A stretch of DNA of 62,182 nucleotides from Betaproteobacteria bacterium (GCA_947482825.1 CANKMT010000020.1:1-62182); one strand, 5' to 3'. Positions 25,465 through 35,712 are shown, counted from the first letter of the stretch. The notes: generated from the sequence alone by a model not told the origin. Numbers and translations are program-made.

Positions 25465-26427
25465 ATGAAGAAAATTCTGATGACTATCGCGCTTGCCTTT
25501 GCAGGCGCGGCGCAGGCGCAGGACGCCTATCCAACGAAGCCGGTGGCCGTGGTCGTGCCGTTCTCGCCCGGAGGCATTTCGGATGTGATCGGGCGGCCGT
25601 TCCTGCATACGCTTGGCAAGGTGCTCAAGCAGAGCTTCGTGGTGGAGAACCGTCCCGGTGCCGGCGGCGGCGTGGGCATGGCGTATGCCGCGCGCGCAAA
25701 ACCGGACGGCTACACTCTGATGGTTGCGCTCTCGAGCATCTCTGCGATCCCCGCGTCGGACCGCCTCTTTGGCCGGCCGCCTTCGTACGAGATCAAGCAG
25801 TTCGCGCCGATCGCGTTGATCAGCGCCGATCCCGCTTTCCTCGTCGTTCGCGGCGACAGTCCGTGGAAGTCGGTCAAGGATCTCGTCGAGGCCGCCAAGG
25901 CCAAGCCGGGCGGCATCCCCTACGGCTCCACCGGCAACTACGGCACGATGCATGTCGGCATGGAAATGTTCGCCAATGCCGCCGGCATCAAGATGAACCA
26001 CATCCCCTACGGCGGCGGCGGCCAGCAGGTCGCGGCGATCGTGGGCAGCCAGGTCGATGCGATCACGCAGTTGCCCGCCACGATCGCCGGCCATGTCGCC
26101 GGCGGCCGGTTGCGGCCGCTCGCCACGTTTGCGCCGGCGCGCGTCGCCGGGTTCCCGGACGTGCCGACCATGAAGGAACTCGGCTACGCGGAAGTCGAGT
26201 ATTTCGTCTGGACCGGGTTCTTCGCGCCGGCCGGCACGCCGCCCGAAGTGCTCAACACGCTCCGCCGCGGCTCGCGCGAAGTCATGCAGGACGCGGACTT
26301 CAAGGGCGCAATGGAAAAACTTCGCGCGCCGATCGTCTACAAGGACGCCGACGAGTTCCAGGCCTATCTGGATGCGGATGCGAAGCGCCTCGGCGCGGTA
26401 ATCCAGAAGATCGGAAAGGTCGAATAA
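25465..26427 (+). CDS. Bug/TctC tripartite tricarboxylate receptor
   Basis: A 320-residue periplasmic receptor with a strong ribosome site (AGGAGG at 25455-25460) and signal peptide MKKILMTIALAFAGAAQAQ. YPTKPVAVVVPFSPGGISD, NRPGAGGGVG and NHIPYGGGGQQ identify the family. It is the third Bug receptor of the window and follows the arylformamidase-like gene. Its TAA stop (26425-26427) lies within the left arm of the repeat element at 26423-26614. Confidence 0.9.
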   Translation: MKKILMTIALAFAGAAQAQDAYPTKPVAVVVPFSPGGISDVIGRPFLHTLGKVLKQSFVVENRPGAGGGVGMAYAARAKPDGYTLMVALSSISAIPASDRLFGRPPSYEIKQFAPIALISADPAFLVVRGDSPWKSVKDLVEAAKAKPGGIPYGSTGNYGTMHVGMEMFANAAGIKMNHIPYGGGGQQVAAIVGSQVDAITQLPATIAGHVAGGRLRPLATFAPARVAGFPDVPTMKELGYAEVEYFVWTGFFAPAGTPPEVLNTLRRGSREVMQDADFKGAMEKLRAPIVYKDADEFQAYLDADAKRLGAVIQKIGKVE

Positions 26428-26614
26428 ATGGTGTCAGAGTCGCATTTCGGAAAATGAATTTTGTGGAGTAAATGCTGCCATTTTTAGACATAACCCCTCG
26501 CCAATAGTCACGCTCCAGCCAAAATGCTGCCATCAATCATCGCCAATGGGCTTGGAAAGACGACCCCCGTCCCGGCCTTTTGCCGTCACAAATTCGACTC
26601 TGACACCATTTATT
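26423..26614. repeat. 192-bp MITE/REP-like element with terminal inverted repeats
   Basis: The outer arms AATAAATGGTGTCAGAGTCG (26423-26442) and its exact complement (26595-26614) are 20-bp perfect inverted repeats; extended to 25 bases they match at 24. The interior carries two TGCTGCCAT copies (26473-26481, 26525-26533). No transposase frame is present. Both flanking convergent genes use the TAA inside the arms as stop codon. A solo arm lies at 41030-41051. Confidence 0.85.
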
Positions 26615-27842
26615 TGCAGACGACGACGCGGCGCGTGGAGAGCGCCTGCACCTCGGCTTTGGTGTAGCCGGCCTCCAGCAGGATTTCGTCGGTGTGCTCG
26701 CCGTGCAGCGGCGCGTGCCGCCGGATGGCGGCGGGCGTGCCGCTGAATTTCGTCGGCGGGGCAACGTAGCGCACCGGGCCTTCGCTGGGGTGCACCGCCG
26801 CCCGGAACAAGCCCACCGCCTTGAGGTGCGGATGGTCGGGGAGCTCGTCGAGCGAGTAGATCGGCGTGGCCGGAATGTCGAGCTCTACGCAGATGCGCAT
26901 CCACTCGGCGGTGGTGCGCAGCCGCGTCATCGCGGCCATGTCGGCGTACATGGACACGATATTGGCGTTGCGAGCTGCCCGGTCGGCGACACCGTATTTT
27001 TCCGCCAGGTCCTCGCGGCCTGCGGCCCTGAAGAATGCTGCCCAGTGTGCCCCGGTGTACGGAAGCATGGCGATGTGGCCATCCAGCGTCGGCGCGGGCT
27101 TGCGCCCGCCGGCAAGCAGGCGCGCATATCCCGCTCCGCTGGGCGGCGGATCGAACGTCAGTCCGCCGAGGTGCTCGGCCAGCACGAATGCCACCATTGT
27201 CTCGAGCATCGGGACCTCGGCGTACTGGCCCCGCCCCGTGCGCTCGCGCGAATACAGCCCAGCGAGCACTGCATTGACCAACGCCATACCGACGGTCTTG
27301 TCCGCGACGAGGCTGGGCACATATTCGGGGGCATCACGGCCCTCGCTGTTGATGCTCGCCAGCCCGCACGCCGCCTGGATGACGTCGTCGAACGCGGGCT
27401 TGTCGGCGTCGGGTCCATCCTGCCCGAACCCGGTTGCGGCGCAGTAGACGATTTCGGGCTTGATCGCCGAGACGGCGGCGTAACCGAAGCCGAGCTTCTC
27501 GATTGCCGAAATGCGCATGTTGTGAACCAGCACGTCGGTCGTCGCAATGAGGCGCCGCAGGATGTCCTTGCCCTCCGGTGCCTTGAGGTCGATCGCAATC
27601 GACCGTTTGTTGCGGTTGATCGCGAGGAACACGGAGCCCATGCCCGAGTGCAGGCTTACGCCGTTGGCGCGCATCAGGTCGCCTTCGGGCGTCTCGACCT
27701 TGATCACGTCGGCGCCATAGTCGCCAAGGATCTGCGTCGCAACCGGGCCCAACACGACCGAGGTAAGGTCGATGACGCGCACGCCGGCGAGGGGGCCCCC
27801 GGGCCCGCCGGAAAGCATCGATTCGGAAGCTTCACTCGCCAT
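26610..27842 (-). CDS. CaiB/BaiF family CoA-transferase
   Basis: A 410-residue class III CoA-transferase. The N-terminal block LAGVRVIDLTSVVLGPVATQ, the ADVIKVETPEGD segment and NRNKRSIAIDLK are family hallmarks. The catalytic Asp is expected in the P-x-F-D-D region (KPAFDDVIQA, about residue 163). It activates a carboxylic acid by transferring CoA, fitting the two acyl-CoA dehydrogenases and the hydratase further on. ATG at 27842 follows GGGGAA. Its TAA stop is supplied by the repeat element. It diverges from the ABC importer operon. Confidence 0.9.
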   Translation of the reverse strand: MASEASESMLSGGPGGPLAGVRVIDLTSVVLGPVATQILGDYGADVIKVETPEGDLMRANGVSLHSGMGSVFLAINRNKRSIAIDLKAPEGKDILRRLIATTDVLVHNMRISAIEKLGFGYAAVSAIKPEIVYCAATGFGQDGPDADKPAFDDVIQAACGLASINSEGRDAPEYVPSLVADKTVGMALVNAVLAGLYSRERTGRGQYAEVPMLETMVAFVLAEHLGGLTFDPPPSGAGYARLLAGGRKPAPTLDGHIAMLPYTGAHWAAFFRAAGREDLAEKYGVADRAARNANIVSMYADMAAMTRLRTTAEWMRICVELDIPATPIYSLDELPDHPHLKAVGLFRAAVHPSEGPVRYVAPPTKFSGTPAAIRRHAPLHGEHTDEILLEAGYTKAEVQALSTRRVVVCK

Positions 27843-27864
27843 TTTTTCCCCGGGCCGGAGCCGC

Positions 27865-27892
27865 TTGACGCACTTCGCCCGAAGATTACACT
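27865..27892 (+). promoter_or_regulatory. Sigma-70-like promoter of the ABC importer operon
   Basis: TTGACG (27865-27870) and TACACT (27887-27892) with a 16-base spacer lie in the divergent gap upstream of the substrate-binding protein gene. The leader to the ATG at 27973 would be about 75 bases and contains AAAGGAGGG as ribosome site. Confidence 0.5.
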
Positions 27893-27972
27893 GCGATGGC
27901 CTTCCCCGGATCCCGGGAGACGCGACGCAGGGCGCCGAAGGTGACAAGCCGGAGCCCACCAAAGGAGGGACC

Positions 27973-29583
27973 ATGAACAAGCACACTCGAATCGCGACGC
28001 GCATTGCCTTGCCGGCCGCGTTGCTGCTGGCCGCATTCATGTCCGCCGGCACGGCCTACGCGCAGAAGCAGGGCGGCGTCCTGAAGATGTACCACCGCGA
28101 CAGTCCCGCGAGCGCATCGATCCACGAGGAGGCGACCTTCTCGACGGTGACCCCTTTCATGGGAATTTTCAACAACCTTGTCATGTACAAGCAGGACGTC
28201 GCGCAGAACCGCATGGACACGATCGTCCCGGACCTCGCGACGAGCTGGTCGTGGAGCCCGGACAACACGAAGCTCACCTTCAAGCTGCGCGAAGGCATCA
28301 AGTGGCATGACGGCAAGCCATTCACCGCAAAGGACGTGAAGTGCACCTTCGACATGGTGATGGACAAGTCGCCCACCAAGTTCCGCAAGAACCCGCGCAA
28401 GACCTGGTACGACAACGTGGCCGAGGTCTCCGTCAACGGCGACTTCGAGGCCACCTTCAGCCTCAAGCGGCCGCAGCCCGCCATGCTCGCGCTGCTCGCC
28501 TCGGGCTATACGCCGGTCTATCCCTGCCACGTGTCGCCGGCCGATATGCGCACCAAGCCCACCGGCACCGGCCCGTTCAAGTTCGTGGAGTTCAAGACCA
28601 ACGAATCGATCAAGGTGACGCGCAACCCGGACTACTGGAAAAAAGGCCGACCCTACCTCGAGGGCATCGAGTACACGATCATCCCGAACCGCTCGACCGC
28701 TATCCTCGCTTTCATCGCCGGCAAGTTCGATGTCACCTTCCCGACCGAGGTTTCGATCCCGCTATTGAAGGACGTCAAGAAACAGGCGCCCAAGGCGGTG
28801 TGCATGGTCGAGCCCACCAACGTGAGCACCAACCTGATCGTCAATCGCGACGCGCCGCCGTTCAACAATCCCGAGATCCGCAGGGCCATGGCGCTGACGC
28901 TCGACCGCAAGGCCTTCGTCGACATCCTGTTCGAAGGCCAGGCGGACATCGGCGGTTCGATGCTGCCACCGCCGGCCGGCGTGTGGGGGATGCCAGCGCA
29001 GATGCTGGCGACGATCCCGGGCTACGGCACGGACAAGAAGAAGGACCGCGACGAAGCCCGCAGCATCATGCAGAAGGCCGGCTACGGCCCCGCCAAGCGC
29101 CTCAGCCTCAAGGTCTCGACGCGCAATATCCCGATCTATCGCGACCCGGCGGTGATCCTGATCGACCAGTTGAAGGAGATCTACATCGACGGCGAGCTCG
29201 ACGTGGTCGAGACAGCCAACTGGTTCTCGAAAGTGGCGCGCAAGGACTACACGATCGGCCTCAACCTCACCGGCAGCGCGGTGGACGACCCGGACCAGAA
29301 CTTCTACGAGAACTATGCCTGCGGCTCGGAGCGCAATTACACCAACTACTGCAACCGCGACCTGCAGAAGCTCTTCGACCAGCAATCGATGGAAAGCAAT
29401 TTCGAGGCGCGCAGGAAACTGGTCTGGGAGATCGACAGGAAGCTGCAGGAGGACGTTGCGCGTCCGATCATCCTGCACAGCCGGGCCGGCACCTGCTGGC
29501 AGCCGCAGGTCAAGGGGATGACGATCATGATCAACAGCTCCTACAACGGCTATCGCTACGAAGACGTTTGGCTGGACCGGTAG
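27973..29583 (+). CDS. ABC importer substrate-binding protein (SBP family 5)
   Basis: A 536-residue periplasmic binding protein of the peptide/nickel/opine class. It has a signal peptide (residues 1-30, A-Y-A-Q cleavage), TWSWSPDNTKLTFKLREGIKWHDGKPFTAKDVKCTFD-type SBP_bac_5 signature around residues 90-125, and GTGPFKF in the first lobe. AAAGGAGGG precedes the ATG. It heads a five-gene importer with two permeases and two ATPases. The ligand is unknown; beside CoA-activation and acyl-CoA oxidation genes it could be an organic acid or amide rather than a peptide. Confidence 0.9.
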   Translation: MNKHTRIATRIALPAALLLAAFMSAGTAYAQKQGGVLKMYHRDSPASASIHEEATFSTVTPFMGIFNNLVMYKQDVAQNRMDTIVPDLATSWSWSPDNTKLTFKLREGIKWHDGKPFTAKDVKCTFDMVMDKSPTKFRKNPRKTWYDNVAEVSVNGDFEATFSLKRPQPAMLALLASGYTPVYPCHVSPADMRTKPTGTGPFKFVEFKTNESIKVTRNPDYWKKGRPYLEGIEYTIIPNRSTAILAFIAGKFDVTFPTEVSIPLLKDVKKQAPKAVCMVEPTNVSTNLIVNRDAPPFNNPEIRRAMALTLDRKAFVDILFEGQADIGGSMLPPPAGVWGMPAQMLATIPGYGTDKKKDRDEARSIMQKAGYGPAKRLSLKVSTRNIPIYRDPAVILIDQLKEIYIDGELDVVETANWFSKVARKDYTIGLNLTGSAVDDPDQNFYENYACGSERNYTNYCNRDLQKLFDQQSMESNFEARRKLVWEIDRKLQEDVARPIILHSRAGTCWQPQVKGMTIMINSSYNGYRYEDVWLDR

Positions 29584-29629
29584 CCGGCAGCCTGGCGGCT
29601 GACGGAACCACGGGAAGAAGGGCGAAAGC

Positions 29630-30577
29630 TTGACGGCCTACCTGGTGCGGCGGTTCCTGCTGATGATCCTGACGCTGTTCGGGATCTCGGTGATCATCTT
29701 CGTGTTGCTGCGGATCGTGCCGGGCAACATCGTCGACATCCTCGCCGATGCCGCGGGCTTCGTGAACCCCGCGGAGAAAGCGCGGATCGAAGCCGAACTG
29801 GGCCTGGACAAACCCATCCCCGTGCAGTACGCAAAATGGATCGGCGGCCTTACCCGGGGCGACCTCGGCTTTTCGTACGTGTCCGAAAAACCGGCGCTCG
29901 ACGAGATCCTGCCGCGCATCCCGATCACCGCGCGGCTCGCGGCGGCGGCGCTCGTGTTCTCGATCCTGTTCGGCGTCCCGCTGGGCGTGATCAGCGCGGT
30001 GAAGCAGAACACGAGCCTGGACTATGGGTTGCGGGTGCTCAGCCTGACCGGGCTGTCGATGCCGGCGTTCTGGCTGGGCCTCCTGATCCTGATGGCTTTC
30101 GTTTCGCTCACCGGCACGCTGCCGATCTATAGCGCCGCCCCGAAGAGTTTCATCGATTCGTTGATCATGTACAGCGTGCCTGCGGCGGCAGTGGGCTTTC
30201 GCAGTTCGGCGCTGATCATGCGGCTTACGCGCTCCTCCATGCTCGAGGTACTGCGCCAGGATTTCATCCGCACCGCGCGCTCCAAGGGCGCCTCCGAGAA
30301 GTCGGTCAACTACCACCACGCGCTGCGCAATGCCGTGCTGCCGGTGATCACGATCATCGGCATCGAAGCGGCCTTCCTGATCGGCGGCCTGATCGTCACC
30401 GAGACCGTGTTCAACATTCCCGGCGTAGCGCGCTTTCTCGTCGAGGCGATCCGCTGGCGCGATTACCCGATCGTGCAGAACCTGGTCATGTTCGTGGCCC
30501 TGATCGTGGTGGTCACCAACTTCCTGGTCGACATGGCCTACACCGCGCTCGACCCGCGCATCCGGTACTCGGACTGA
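29630..30577 (+). CDS. ABC importer permease (DppB type)
   Basis: A 315-residue integral membrane protein with about six helices, the first at LLMILTLFGISVIIFVLL. The GADE-like/EAA loop RLTRSSMLEVLRQDFIRTARSKGASE binds the ATPase. It starts at TTG 29630 (GGAAGAAGG upstream). It ends in a TGATG overlap with the second permease, so equal expression by coupling is likely. Confidence 0.9.
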   Translation: MTAYLVRRFLLMILTLFGISVIIFVLLRIVPGNIVDILADAAGFVNPAEKARIEAELGLDKPIPVQYAKWIGGLTRGDLGFSYVSEKPALDEILPRIPITARLAAAALVFSILFGVPLGVISAVKQNTSLDYGLRVLSLTGLSMPAFWLGLLILMAFVSLTGTLPIYSAAPKSFIDSLIMYSVPAAAVGFRSSALIMRLTRSSMLEVLRQDFIRTARSKGASEKSVNYHHALRNAVLPVITIIGIEAAFLIGGLIVTETVFNIPGVARFLVEAIRWRDYPIVQNLVMFVALIVVVTNFLVDMAYTALDPRIRYSD

Positions 30578-31470
30578 TGCGCGCCGCGGCCTTCGACTCC
30601 GAACTCGCCAAGGCGGGGGCCAACGTCTCCAGCCGCTGGGGCGCTGCCCGTTTCCTCGCGCGCCGCTATCCGCTCGGCGCCATCGGCGGCGTGATCATGA
30701 TCGTATTCCTGCTCACGGCCCTGCTCGCCGGCGTCGTCGCACCCTACGACCCGTTGGCGACCAATTCCGCGCATTCGCTCGCCGCGCCGGGCACAGCGCA
30801 CTGGATGGGCGCCGACAATTTCGGCCGAGACGTGTTCAGCCGCATCCTCCACGGCGCCCGCATCTCGCTCGCGGTAGGAATAGGCTCGACCGCGCTCGGA
30901 TGCTTCTTCGGCGTGATCCTCGGATTGTTCTCGGGCTACCTCGGCGGATGGGTGGACCTGCTGGTGCAGCGCCTGATCGACATCCTGCAGGCGCTGCCGC
31001 TGCTGGTGCTGGCGCTGGTGATGGCCGCGGCGCTCGGGCCCTCGATCCAGAATACGATCATCGCGATTGCGATCCCGCTGATCCCGACGGTTGCGCGGGT
31101 GATCCGCGCCAATACGCTCGCCCTGCGCGAACTGCCTTTCATCGAGGCGGCCCGCGCGGTGGGCATGGGTGACCTGCGCATCGCGCTCTCCCACGTGCTC
31201 CCGAACACGCTGGCGCCGCTCATCGTGCTCGCCACCGCGCAGTTCGGATCGGCGATCCTGACCGAGGCCGCGCTCTCCTTCCTCGGCCTGGGCATTCCCG
31301 AGCCCTTCCCCTCATGGGGACGCATGCTGTCGGAATCGGCCGCCGAGTACGTGCGCACCGCGCCCTGGCTGGTGATCTTCCCCGGCCTCGCCATCAGCCT
31401 CGTGGTCTTCGGCACCAACCTGCTCGGCGACGCCGTGCGCGACCTGCTCGACCCGAGGCAGCGCACTTGA
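30577..31470 (+). CDS. ABC importer permease (DppC type)
   Basis: A 297-residue second permease with the OppC-type cytoplasmic N-terminus, [24 protein letters not shown] after the first helix, and the EAA loop [26 protein letters not shown] 30577 overlaps the DppB stop, and its own TGA overlaps the TTG start of the following ATPase (TTGA). It forms the heterodimeric channel with the preceding protein. Confidence 0.9.
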   Translation: MRAAAFDSELAKAGANVSSRWGAARFLARRYPLGAIGGVIMIVFLLTALLAGVVAPYDPLATNSAHSLAAPGTAHWMGADNFGRDVFSRILHGARISLAVGIGSTALGCFFGVILGLFSGYLGGWVDLLVQRLIDILQALPLLVLALVMAAALGPSIQNTIIAIAIPLIPTVARVIRANTLALRELPFIEAARAVGMGDLRIALSHVLPNTLAPLIVLATAQFGSAILTEAALSFLGLGIPEPFPSWGRMLSESAAEYVRTAPWLVIFPGLAISLVVFGTNLLGDAVRDLLDPRQRT

Positions 31471-32489
31471 CAAAAGCCACAGGCAGCTTGCTGGAGGTCG
31501 ACGGCCTGCAGACCTACTTCTTCACGCGCGCAGGCATTGTGAAGGCGGTCGACGGCCTGTCCTTCTCGCTCGAGCGAGGCGAAACGCTCGCGGTGGTCGG
31601 CGAGTCCGGCTGCGGCAAGAGCATTGCCGCGCTTTCGGTCATGCGGCTGGTGCCGGACCCGCCCGGCCGGATCGTGTCAGGCAGCATCACGCTCGACGGC
31701 CGCGACCTGATGAATCTCGACGAGGATGCCATGCGCAACGTGCGCGGCAACGAGTTGTCGATGATCTTCCAGGAGCCGATGACTTCGCTCAACCCGGTGC
31801 TGACCATCGGCGAACAAATCGCCGAGGCGATCCGGCTGCACCAGGACCTCTCGAAGTCCGCCGTCCGCGAGAAGGCGGTAGAAATGCTCGCGCGCGTGCG
31901 CATCCCCGAGGCGCGGCAGCGCGCCGGCGAATACCCCCACCAGCTCTCCGGCGGCATGCGCCAGAGGGTGATGATCGCGATGGCGCTCGCCTGCAACCCG
32001 AAAGTGCTGATTGCCGATGAACCGACCACGGCGCTCGATGTCACGATCCAGGCGCAGATCCTCGAGCTGATCGTCGAATTGCAGCGCGAGACCGGCACGG
32101 CCCTGATCCTGATCACGCACGACCTGGGCATCGTCGCGGAAACCGCGCAGCGCGTGGTCGTCATGTACGCCGGCCGCAAGGTCGAGGAGGCCGGCGTGGA
32201 GGCGTTGTTCGCCGCGCCGATGCACCCGTACACGCAAGGCCTCATGGCATCGATCCCGCGCCTGCCCTCGATGCGCGGCGAGCGCCGCGCCGCCGACGCG
32301 CGCCTGACCGAAATTCCCGGAATGGTCCCGGCGCTCACCAACCTGCCCGAAGGCTGCACCTTCGCGCCCCGCTGCACACTGGCCGATGATCGCTGCCGCT
32401 CGAAGTATCCGCCCTATGAGGAAAAGCGGCCCGGCCACAGCGCGGCCTGCTGGCATTCGGATGCATTGACGGGAGTAACGAGTGCCTGA
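31467..32489 (+). CDS. ABC importer ATPase (DppD type)
   Basis: A 340-residue ATPase: Walker A GESGCGKS (about 45-52), Q-loop F-Q-E-P-M, signature LSGGMRQR, Walker B V-L-I-A-D-E-P-T. The C-terminal oligopeptide/dipeptide domain has a Cys set ([15 protein letters not shown]...C), which in some family members holds a 4Fe-4S cluster. TTG 31467 is the only start consistent with the N-terminus. It overlaps the next ATPase by 8 bases. Confidence 0.92.
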   Translation: MTKATGSLLEVDGLQTYFFTRAGIVKAVDGLSFSLERGETLAVVGESGCGKSIAALSVMRLVPDPPGRIVSGSITLDGRDLMNLDEDAMRNVRGNELSMIFQEPMTSLNPVLTIGEQIAEAIRLHQDLSKSAVREKAVEMLARVRIPEARQRAGEYPHQLSGGMRQRVMIAMALACNPKVLIADEPTTALDVTIQAQILELIVELQRETGTALILITHDLGIVAETAQRVVVMYAGRKVEEAGVEALFAAPMHPYTQGLMASIPRLPSMRGERRAADARLTEIPGMVPALTNLPEGCTFAPRCTLADDRCRSKYPPYEEKRPGHSAACWHSDALTGVTSA

Positions 32490-33513
32490 AATGCGGCCTG
32501 CAGCTCCGACGCCCGTGCTCGAGGTCAGCGGCCTCAAGAAACACTTCCCGCTGCACAAAGGGCTCCTGCGCCGCACTGTCGGCCATGTCTACGCGGTCGA
32601 TGGGGTCAGCTTCTCGATCAACGAAGGCGAGACGCTCGGCCTGGTCGGCGAGTCGGGCTGCGGAAAGTCGACGGTTGCGCGCGCGGTGCTGCGCCTGGTC
32701 GAACCGACCGGCGGCACGATCACGCTCGGCGGATGCGACATCACCCGGCTGGGCAAGTCCGAGATGCGGCCGCACCGGCGCGAGATGCAGATCGTGTTCC
32801 AGGATCCGTTTGCATCGCTCGATCCGCGCATGTCGGCCGGCGACATCGTCGGCGAGCCGCTCATGGTGCACGGAATCGCCAAAGGCGAGGCACTGAAAGC
32901 CATGGTCGCCACGCTCTTCGATCAGGTGGGGCTGCGCCCGGAGCAGATGCGCGCTTTCCCGCACGAGTTTTCCGGCGGCCAGCGCCAGCGCATCTGCATC
33001 GCGCGGGCCCTCGCGCTCAATCCGCGATTGATCGTCTGCGACGAGCCGGTCTCGGCGCTCGATGTTTCGATCCAGGCCCAGGTCATCAACCTGATGGTTG
33101 ACCTGCAACGCGAGAAGCGCCTGGCCTACCTGTTCATCGCGCACGACCTGGCGGTGGTCGAGCACATCAGCCATCGCATCGCCGTGATGTACCTCGGCCG
33201 CATCGTCGAGTATGCCGACAAGGAAACGCTGTTCCGCCGGCCGCTCCACCCCTATACGGAAGCCTTGTTGGCGGCAGTGCCGATCCCGGACCCGAAGGTC
33301 AAGCGCGTCAAGCGCGTACTGCAAGGTGATGTCCCCAGCCCCATCAATCCGCCGCCGGGGTGCGCTTTCCATCCGCGCTGCCCGCGCGTGATGGATCGTT
33401 GCAGGGTGCAAGCCCCGGCGCTTGCCGAGATCGAACCGGGCACCTTCGTTGCCTGCCACCTGCACGAGGCAACGACTTCGCCCAGTCCTTTGCCTATCGC
33501 CCGGTCAGCATAG
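32482..33513 (+). CDS. ABC importer ATPase (DppF type)
   Basis: A 343-residue ATPase: Walker [10 protein letters not shown] (about 54-62), V-F-Q-D-P-F Q-loop, [15 protein letters not shown] signature, Walker [13 protein letters not shown], and the Cys-bearing C-terminal domain [17 protein letters not shown] at 32482 overlaps the DppD stop; ATG 32491 is an alternative. Its 3' end overlaps the convergent acyl-CoA dehydrogenase gene by 20 bases. Confidence 0.92.
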   Translation: MPEMRPAAPTPVLEVSGLKKHFPLHKGLLRRTVGHVYAVDGVSFSINEGETLGLVGESGCGKSTVARAVLRLVEPTGGTITLGGCDITRLGKSEMRPHRREMQIVFQDPFASLDPRMSAGDIVGEPLMVHGIAKGEALKAMVATLFDQVGLRPEQMRAFPHEFSGGQRQRICIARALALNPRLIVCDEPVSALDVSIQAQVINLMVDLQREKRLAYLFIAHDLAVVEHISHRIAVMYLGRIVEYADKETLFRRPLHPYTEALLAAVPIPDPKVKRVKRVLQGDVPSPINPPPGCAFHPRCPRVMDRCRVQAPALAEIEPGTFVACHLHEATTSPSPLPIARSA

Positions 33514-34567
33514 GCCAGAGCGCATCGGCCCCCATCGAGGCCACCCTGCGGCCCAGGCGGGTCTGCCAATGGGTTTCGTTGCCGAATTCATCACGCCACG
33601 ACCACAGGCGGCGCGTCACGTAGTGCAGATTGTGCTCGCGCGTGAAGCCCATCGCGCCGTGCACCTGGTGCGCGATCTCCGCGCCCTTTCCCGCTGCCTC
33701 GCCGCAGCGTGACTTGGCCACCGCGACCATGATCTCGTCGGGCGCCGCAGCCGAGGCTTCGACCGCCGCTTCTGCCGCCGCACTGGCCGCCGCGGCGTGT
33801 CCCGCAAGCACCGCAAGCAAATGCTGGATCGCCTGGAATTTGCCGATCGGGCGCCCGAACTGCACGCGCTCGTTGGCGTACGCGAGCGCATACTCGAGCA
33901 CGCGCTCGAGCGCGCCGGCCATCTGCACGCTCCGATAGAGCGCGCCCTCCGCCGCCAGCCGGAACGACGCATTCTCGAGCGGCGCCGAGGCGATCACCGC
34001 CGTGGCGTCGAATCTCAGGGCGGCGCGCGGCTCGCCAGCGAGATTCTTTTCCACGCCGCTCGAAGCGCCCTCGGTGGAAACGAGCGCCACGACTTCCTTG
34101 CCGCCGGATTCGGCCGCGACAAGGACGTGGCCGCATAGGTCGCCCCAAGGCACGCGCGATGCGTTGCCGGACAATTTTCCACCCTCGATCCTGAGTGCTT
34201 CGCGCACGGCCACCGGCGCAACCGTGATCGCGCCCGCGGGAACTTTCAGCCCGGCGGCCACGAGCAGGCGGCCGGCGAGCATCGTCTCGGCCAGCGGCAC
34301 CGGCGCACCGTGGTACGCGGTGCGGCGCAATGCAAACATCGCATCGTCGAACGCAAGGTCCGAGCCGCCGGCGCTCTCCGGCAGCGCGGCCAGCGGCAAC
34401 CCCACTTCCTCGAGCGCCGCCCACAGCCCGGCCGGCCATTGGCCGCCCTCGGCCGATTCGCGAACCGGCCTTGCGCAATGCGTTTCGAATACGCGGTCGA
34501 TCGTCTTCGCGAGATCGTCGCGCAGGCCGCTCCCGCTCGCGCTGTCATCCATCGGGGCGGCGCTCAT
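33494..34567 (-). CDS. Acyl-CoA dehydrogenase family protein (short subunit)
   Basis: A 357-residue acyl-CoA dehydrogenase paralog. The C-terminal helical domain has [19 protein letters not shown] and [25 protein letters not shown], which contact FAD and the partner subunit; the N-terminal half is divergent. Together with the overlapping upstream gene (TCAT/ATGA at 34564-34567) it probably forms a heteromeric alpha2beta2 dehydrogenase, as in steroid side-chain and similar acyl-CoA dehydrogenases. Which subunit carries the catalytic Glu is not clear from reading alone. Confidence 0.85.
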   Translation of the reverse strand: MSAAPMDDSASGSGLRDDLAKTIDRVFETHCARPVRESAEGGQWPAGLWAALEEVGLPLAALPESAGGSDLAFDDAMFALRRTAYHGAPVPLAETMLAGRLLVAAGLKVPAGAITVAPVAVREALRIEGGKLSGNASRVPWGDLCGHVLVAAESGGKEVVALVSTEGASSGVEKNLAGEPRAALRFDATAVIASAPLENASFRLAAEGALYRSVQMAGALERVLEYALAYANERVQFGRPIGKFQAIQHLLAVLAGHAAAASAAAEAAVEASAAAPDEIMVAVAKSRCGEAAGKGAEIAHQVHGAMGFTREHNLHYVTRRLWSWRDEFGNETHWQTRLGRRVASMGADALWPMLTGR

Positions 34568-35712
34568 CGCAACCCCAATCCGCGCGCAATGATCCCGCGC
34601 AGGATCTCGCGCGTGCCACCGCGGATCGTGAATCCGGGCGCGCGCAGCATCGTCATGCCGAGCAGCTCCGAGTAGCTCTCGCTGCGGCCGAGCGTCGGCT
34701 CGGTCGGAATCAGGTGGCGGAAGGTTTCCGGGATCTCGCGCTCGAAAGTGGTGCCGATGTCCTTCACGAGCGCGGCCTCCACGGCGGGCTGCGCGCCTTT
34801 CTGCAGCTGGCCTGCGATCGAACTGGACATGCGTCGCAACGTGGCCAGGTGCGCGACGAAACGCCCGATTTCGTTGGCCGCCCGATCGTCGGGCTCCGCG
34901 CCGAGCTCGCGGATCGACTGCGCGAGCAACTGGTAGGTGCTGAGGAACCGGTCCGGCCCCGAGCGCTCGAACGCAAGCTCGCCGGTCACCATCTTCCAGC
35001 CCTGGCCGACGCCGCCCATGACCATGTCGTCGGCGACGAAGTATTCGTCGAACACCGTCTCGTTGAAGTCGTGCCCGCCATACAGGTTGTAGATCGGCCG
35101 CACGGTCACCCCCGGATGCGAGAGGTCGATGATGAACTGGGTGAGCCCAGCGTGGCGGTCTTCCTCCTTGGGCGCGGTGCGCACCAGCGCGATCAGGTAG
35201 TGCGAGCGATGCGCGTTGCTGGTCCACACCTTGGTGCCGCTGATCTTCCAGCCGCCCTCGGCCTTGACCGCGCGCGTGCGAACCGCGGCAAGGTCGGAGC
35301 CCGAGTCGGGCTCGCTCATGCCGATGGCGAAATAGCATTCGCCCGAGCAGATTTTAGGCAGGATCGTCGCCCTTGCGCGCTCGCTGCCGTTTTTCAGGAT
35401 CTGGTTGCCGCTTTGGCGGTCGGCCACCCAGTGCCCGCCCACGGGAGCGCCCCCGGCAAGCATCTCCTCGGTCATCACGTAGCGCTCCAGCGCCGTTCGC
35501 TCATGGCCGCCGTATTTCTTCGGCCAGACCATGCCGATGTAGCCCCGCTCGCCGCACTTCTTGCTGAAGCCAGCATCGAACGAGGACCACGAGTTCTTGC
35601 TCGGCGTGAAAGTCCCGTTGGCGACTTCCTCCGCGATGAACGCGCGAACCTCGCCGCGCAGGGCCTCGGCCGCCGGTGGAAAGCTCACGGGCTCGAAACT
35701 GAATTGGTGCAT
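34564..35712 (-). CDS. Acyl-CoA dehydrogenase family protein (long subunit)
   Basis: A 382-residue acyl-CoA dehydrogenase: GMSEPDSGSDLAAVRTRA (substrate/FAD loop, about residues 123-140), W-K-I-S-G-T-K-V-W-T-S-N-A (about 150), and a C-terminus TIRGGTREILRGIIARGLGL in which G-T-x-E-I-x-R is a family hallmark. ATG 35712 follows AGGAGAAAA. It pairs with the overlapping short subunit. The operon diverges from an enoyl-CoA hydratase gene, so both likely share control. Confidence 0.92.
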   Translation of the reverse strand: MHQFSFEPVSFPPAAEALRGEVRAFIAEEVANGTFTPSKNSWSSFDAGFSKKCGERGYIGMVWPKKYGGHERTALERYVMTEEMLAGGAPVGGHWVADRQSGNQILKNGSERARATILPKICSGECYFAIGMSEPDSGSDLAAVRTRAVKAEGGWKISGTKVWTSNAHRSHYLIALVRTAPKEEDRHAGLTQFIIDLSHPGVTVRPIYNLYGGHDFNETVFDEYFVADDMVMGGVGQGWKMVTGELAFERSGPDRFLSTYQLLAQSIRELGAEPDDRAANEIGRFVAHLATLRRMSSSIAGQLQKGAQPAVEAALVKDIGTTFEREIPETFRHLIPTEPTLGRSESYSELLGMTMLRAPGFTIRGGTREILRGIIARGLGLR

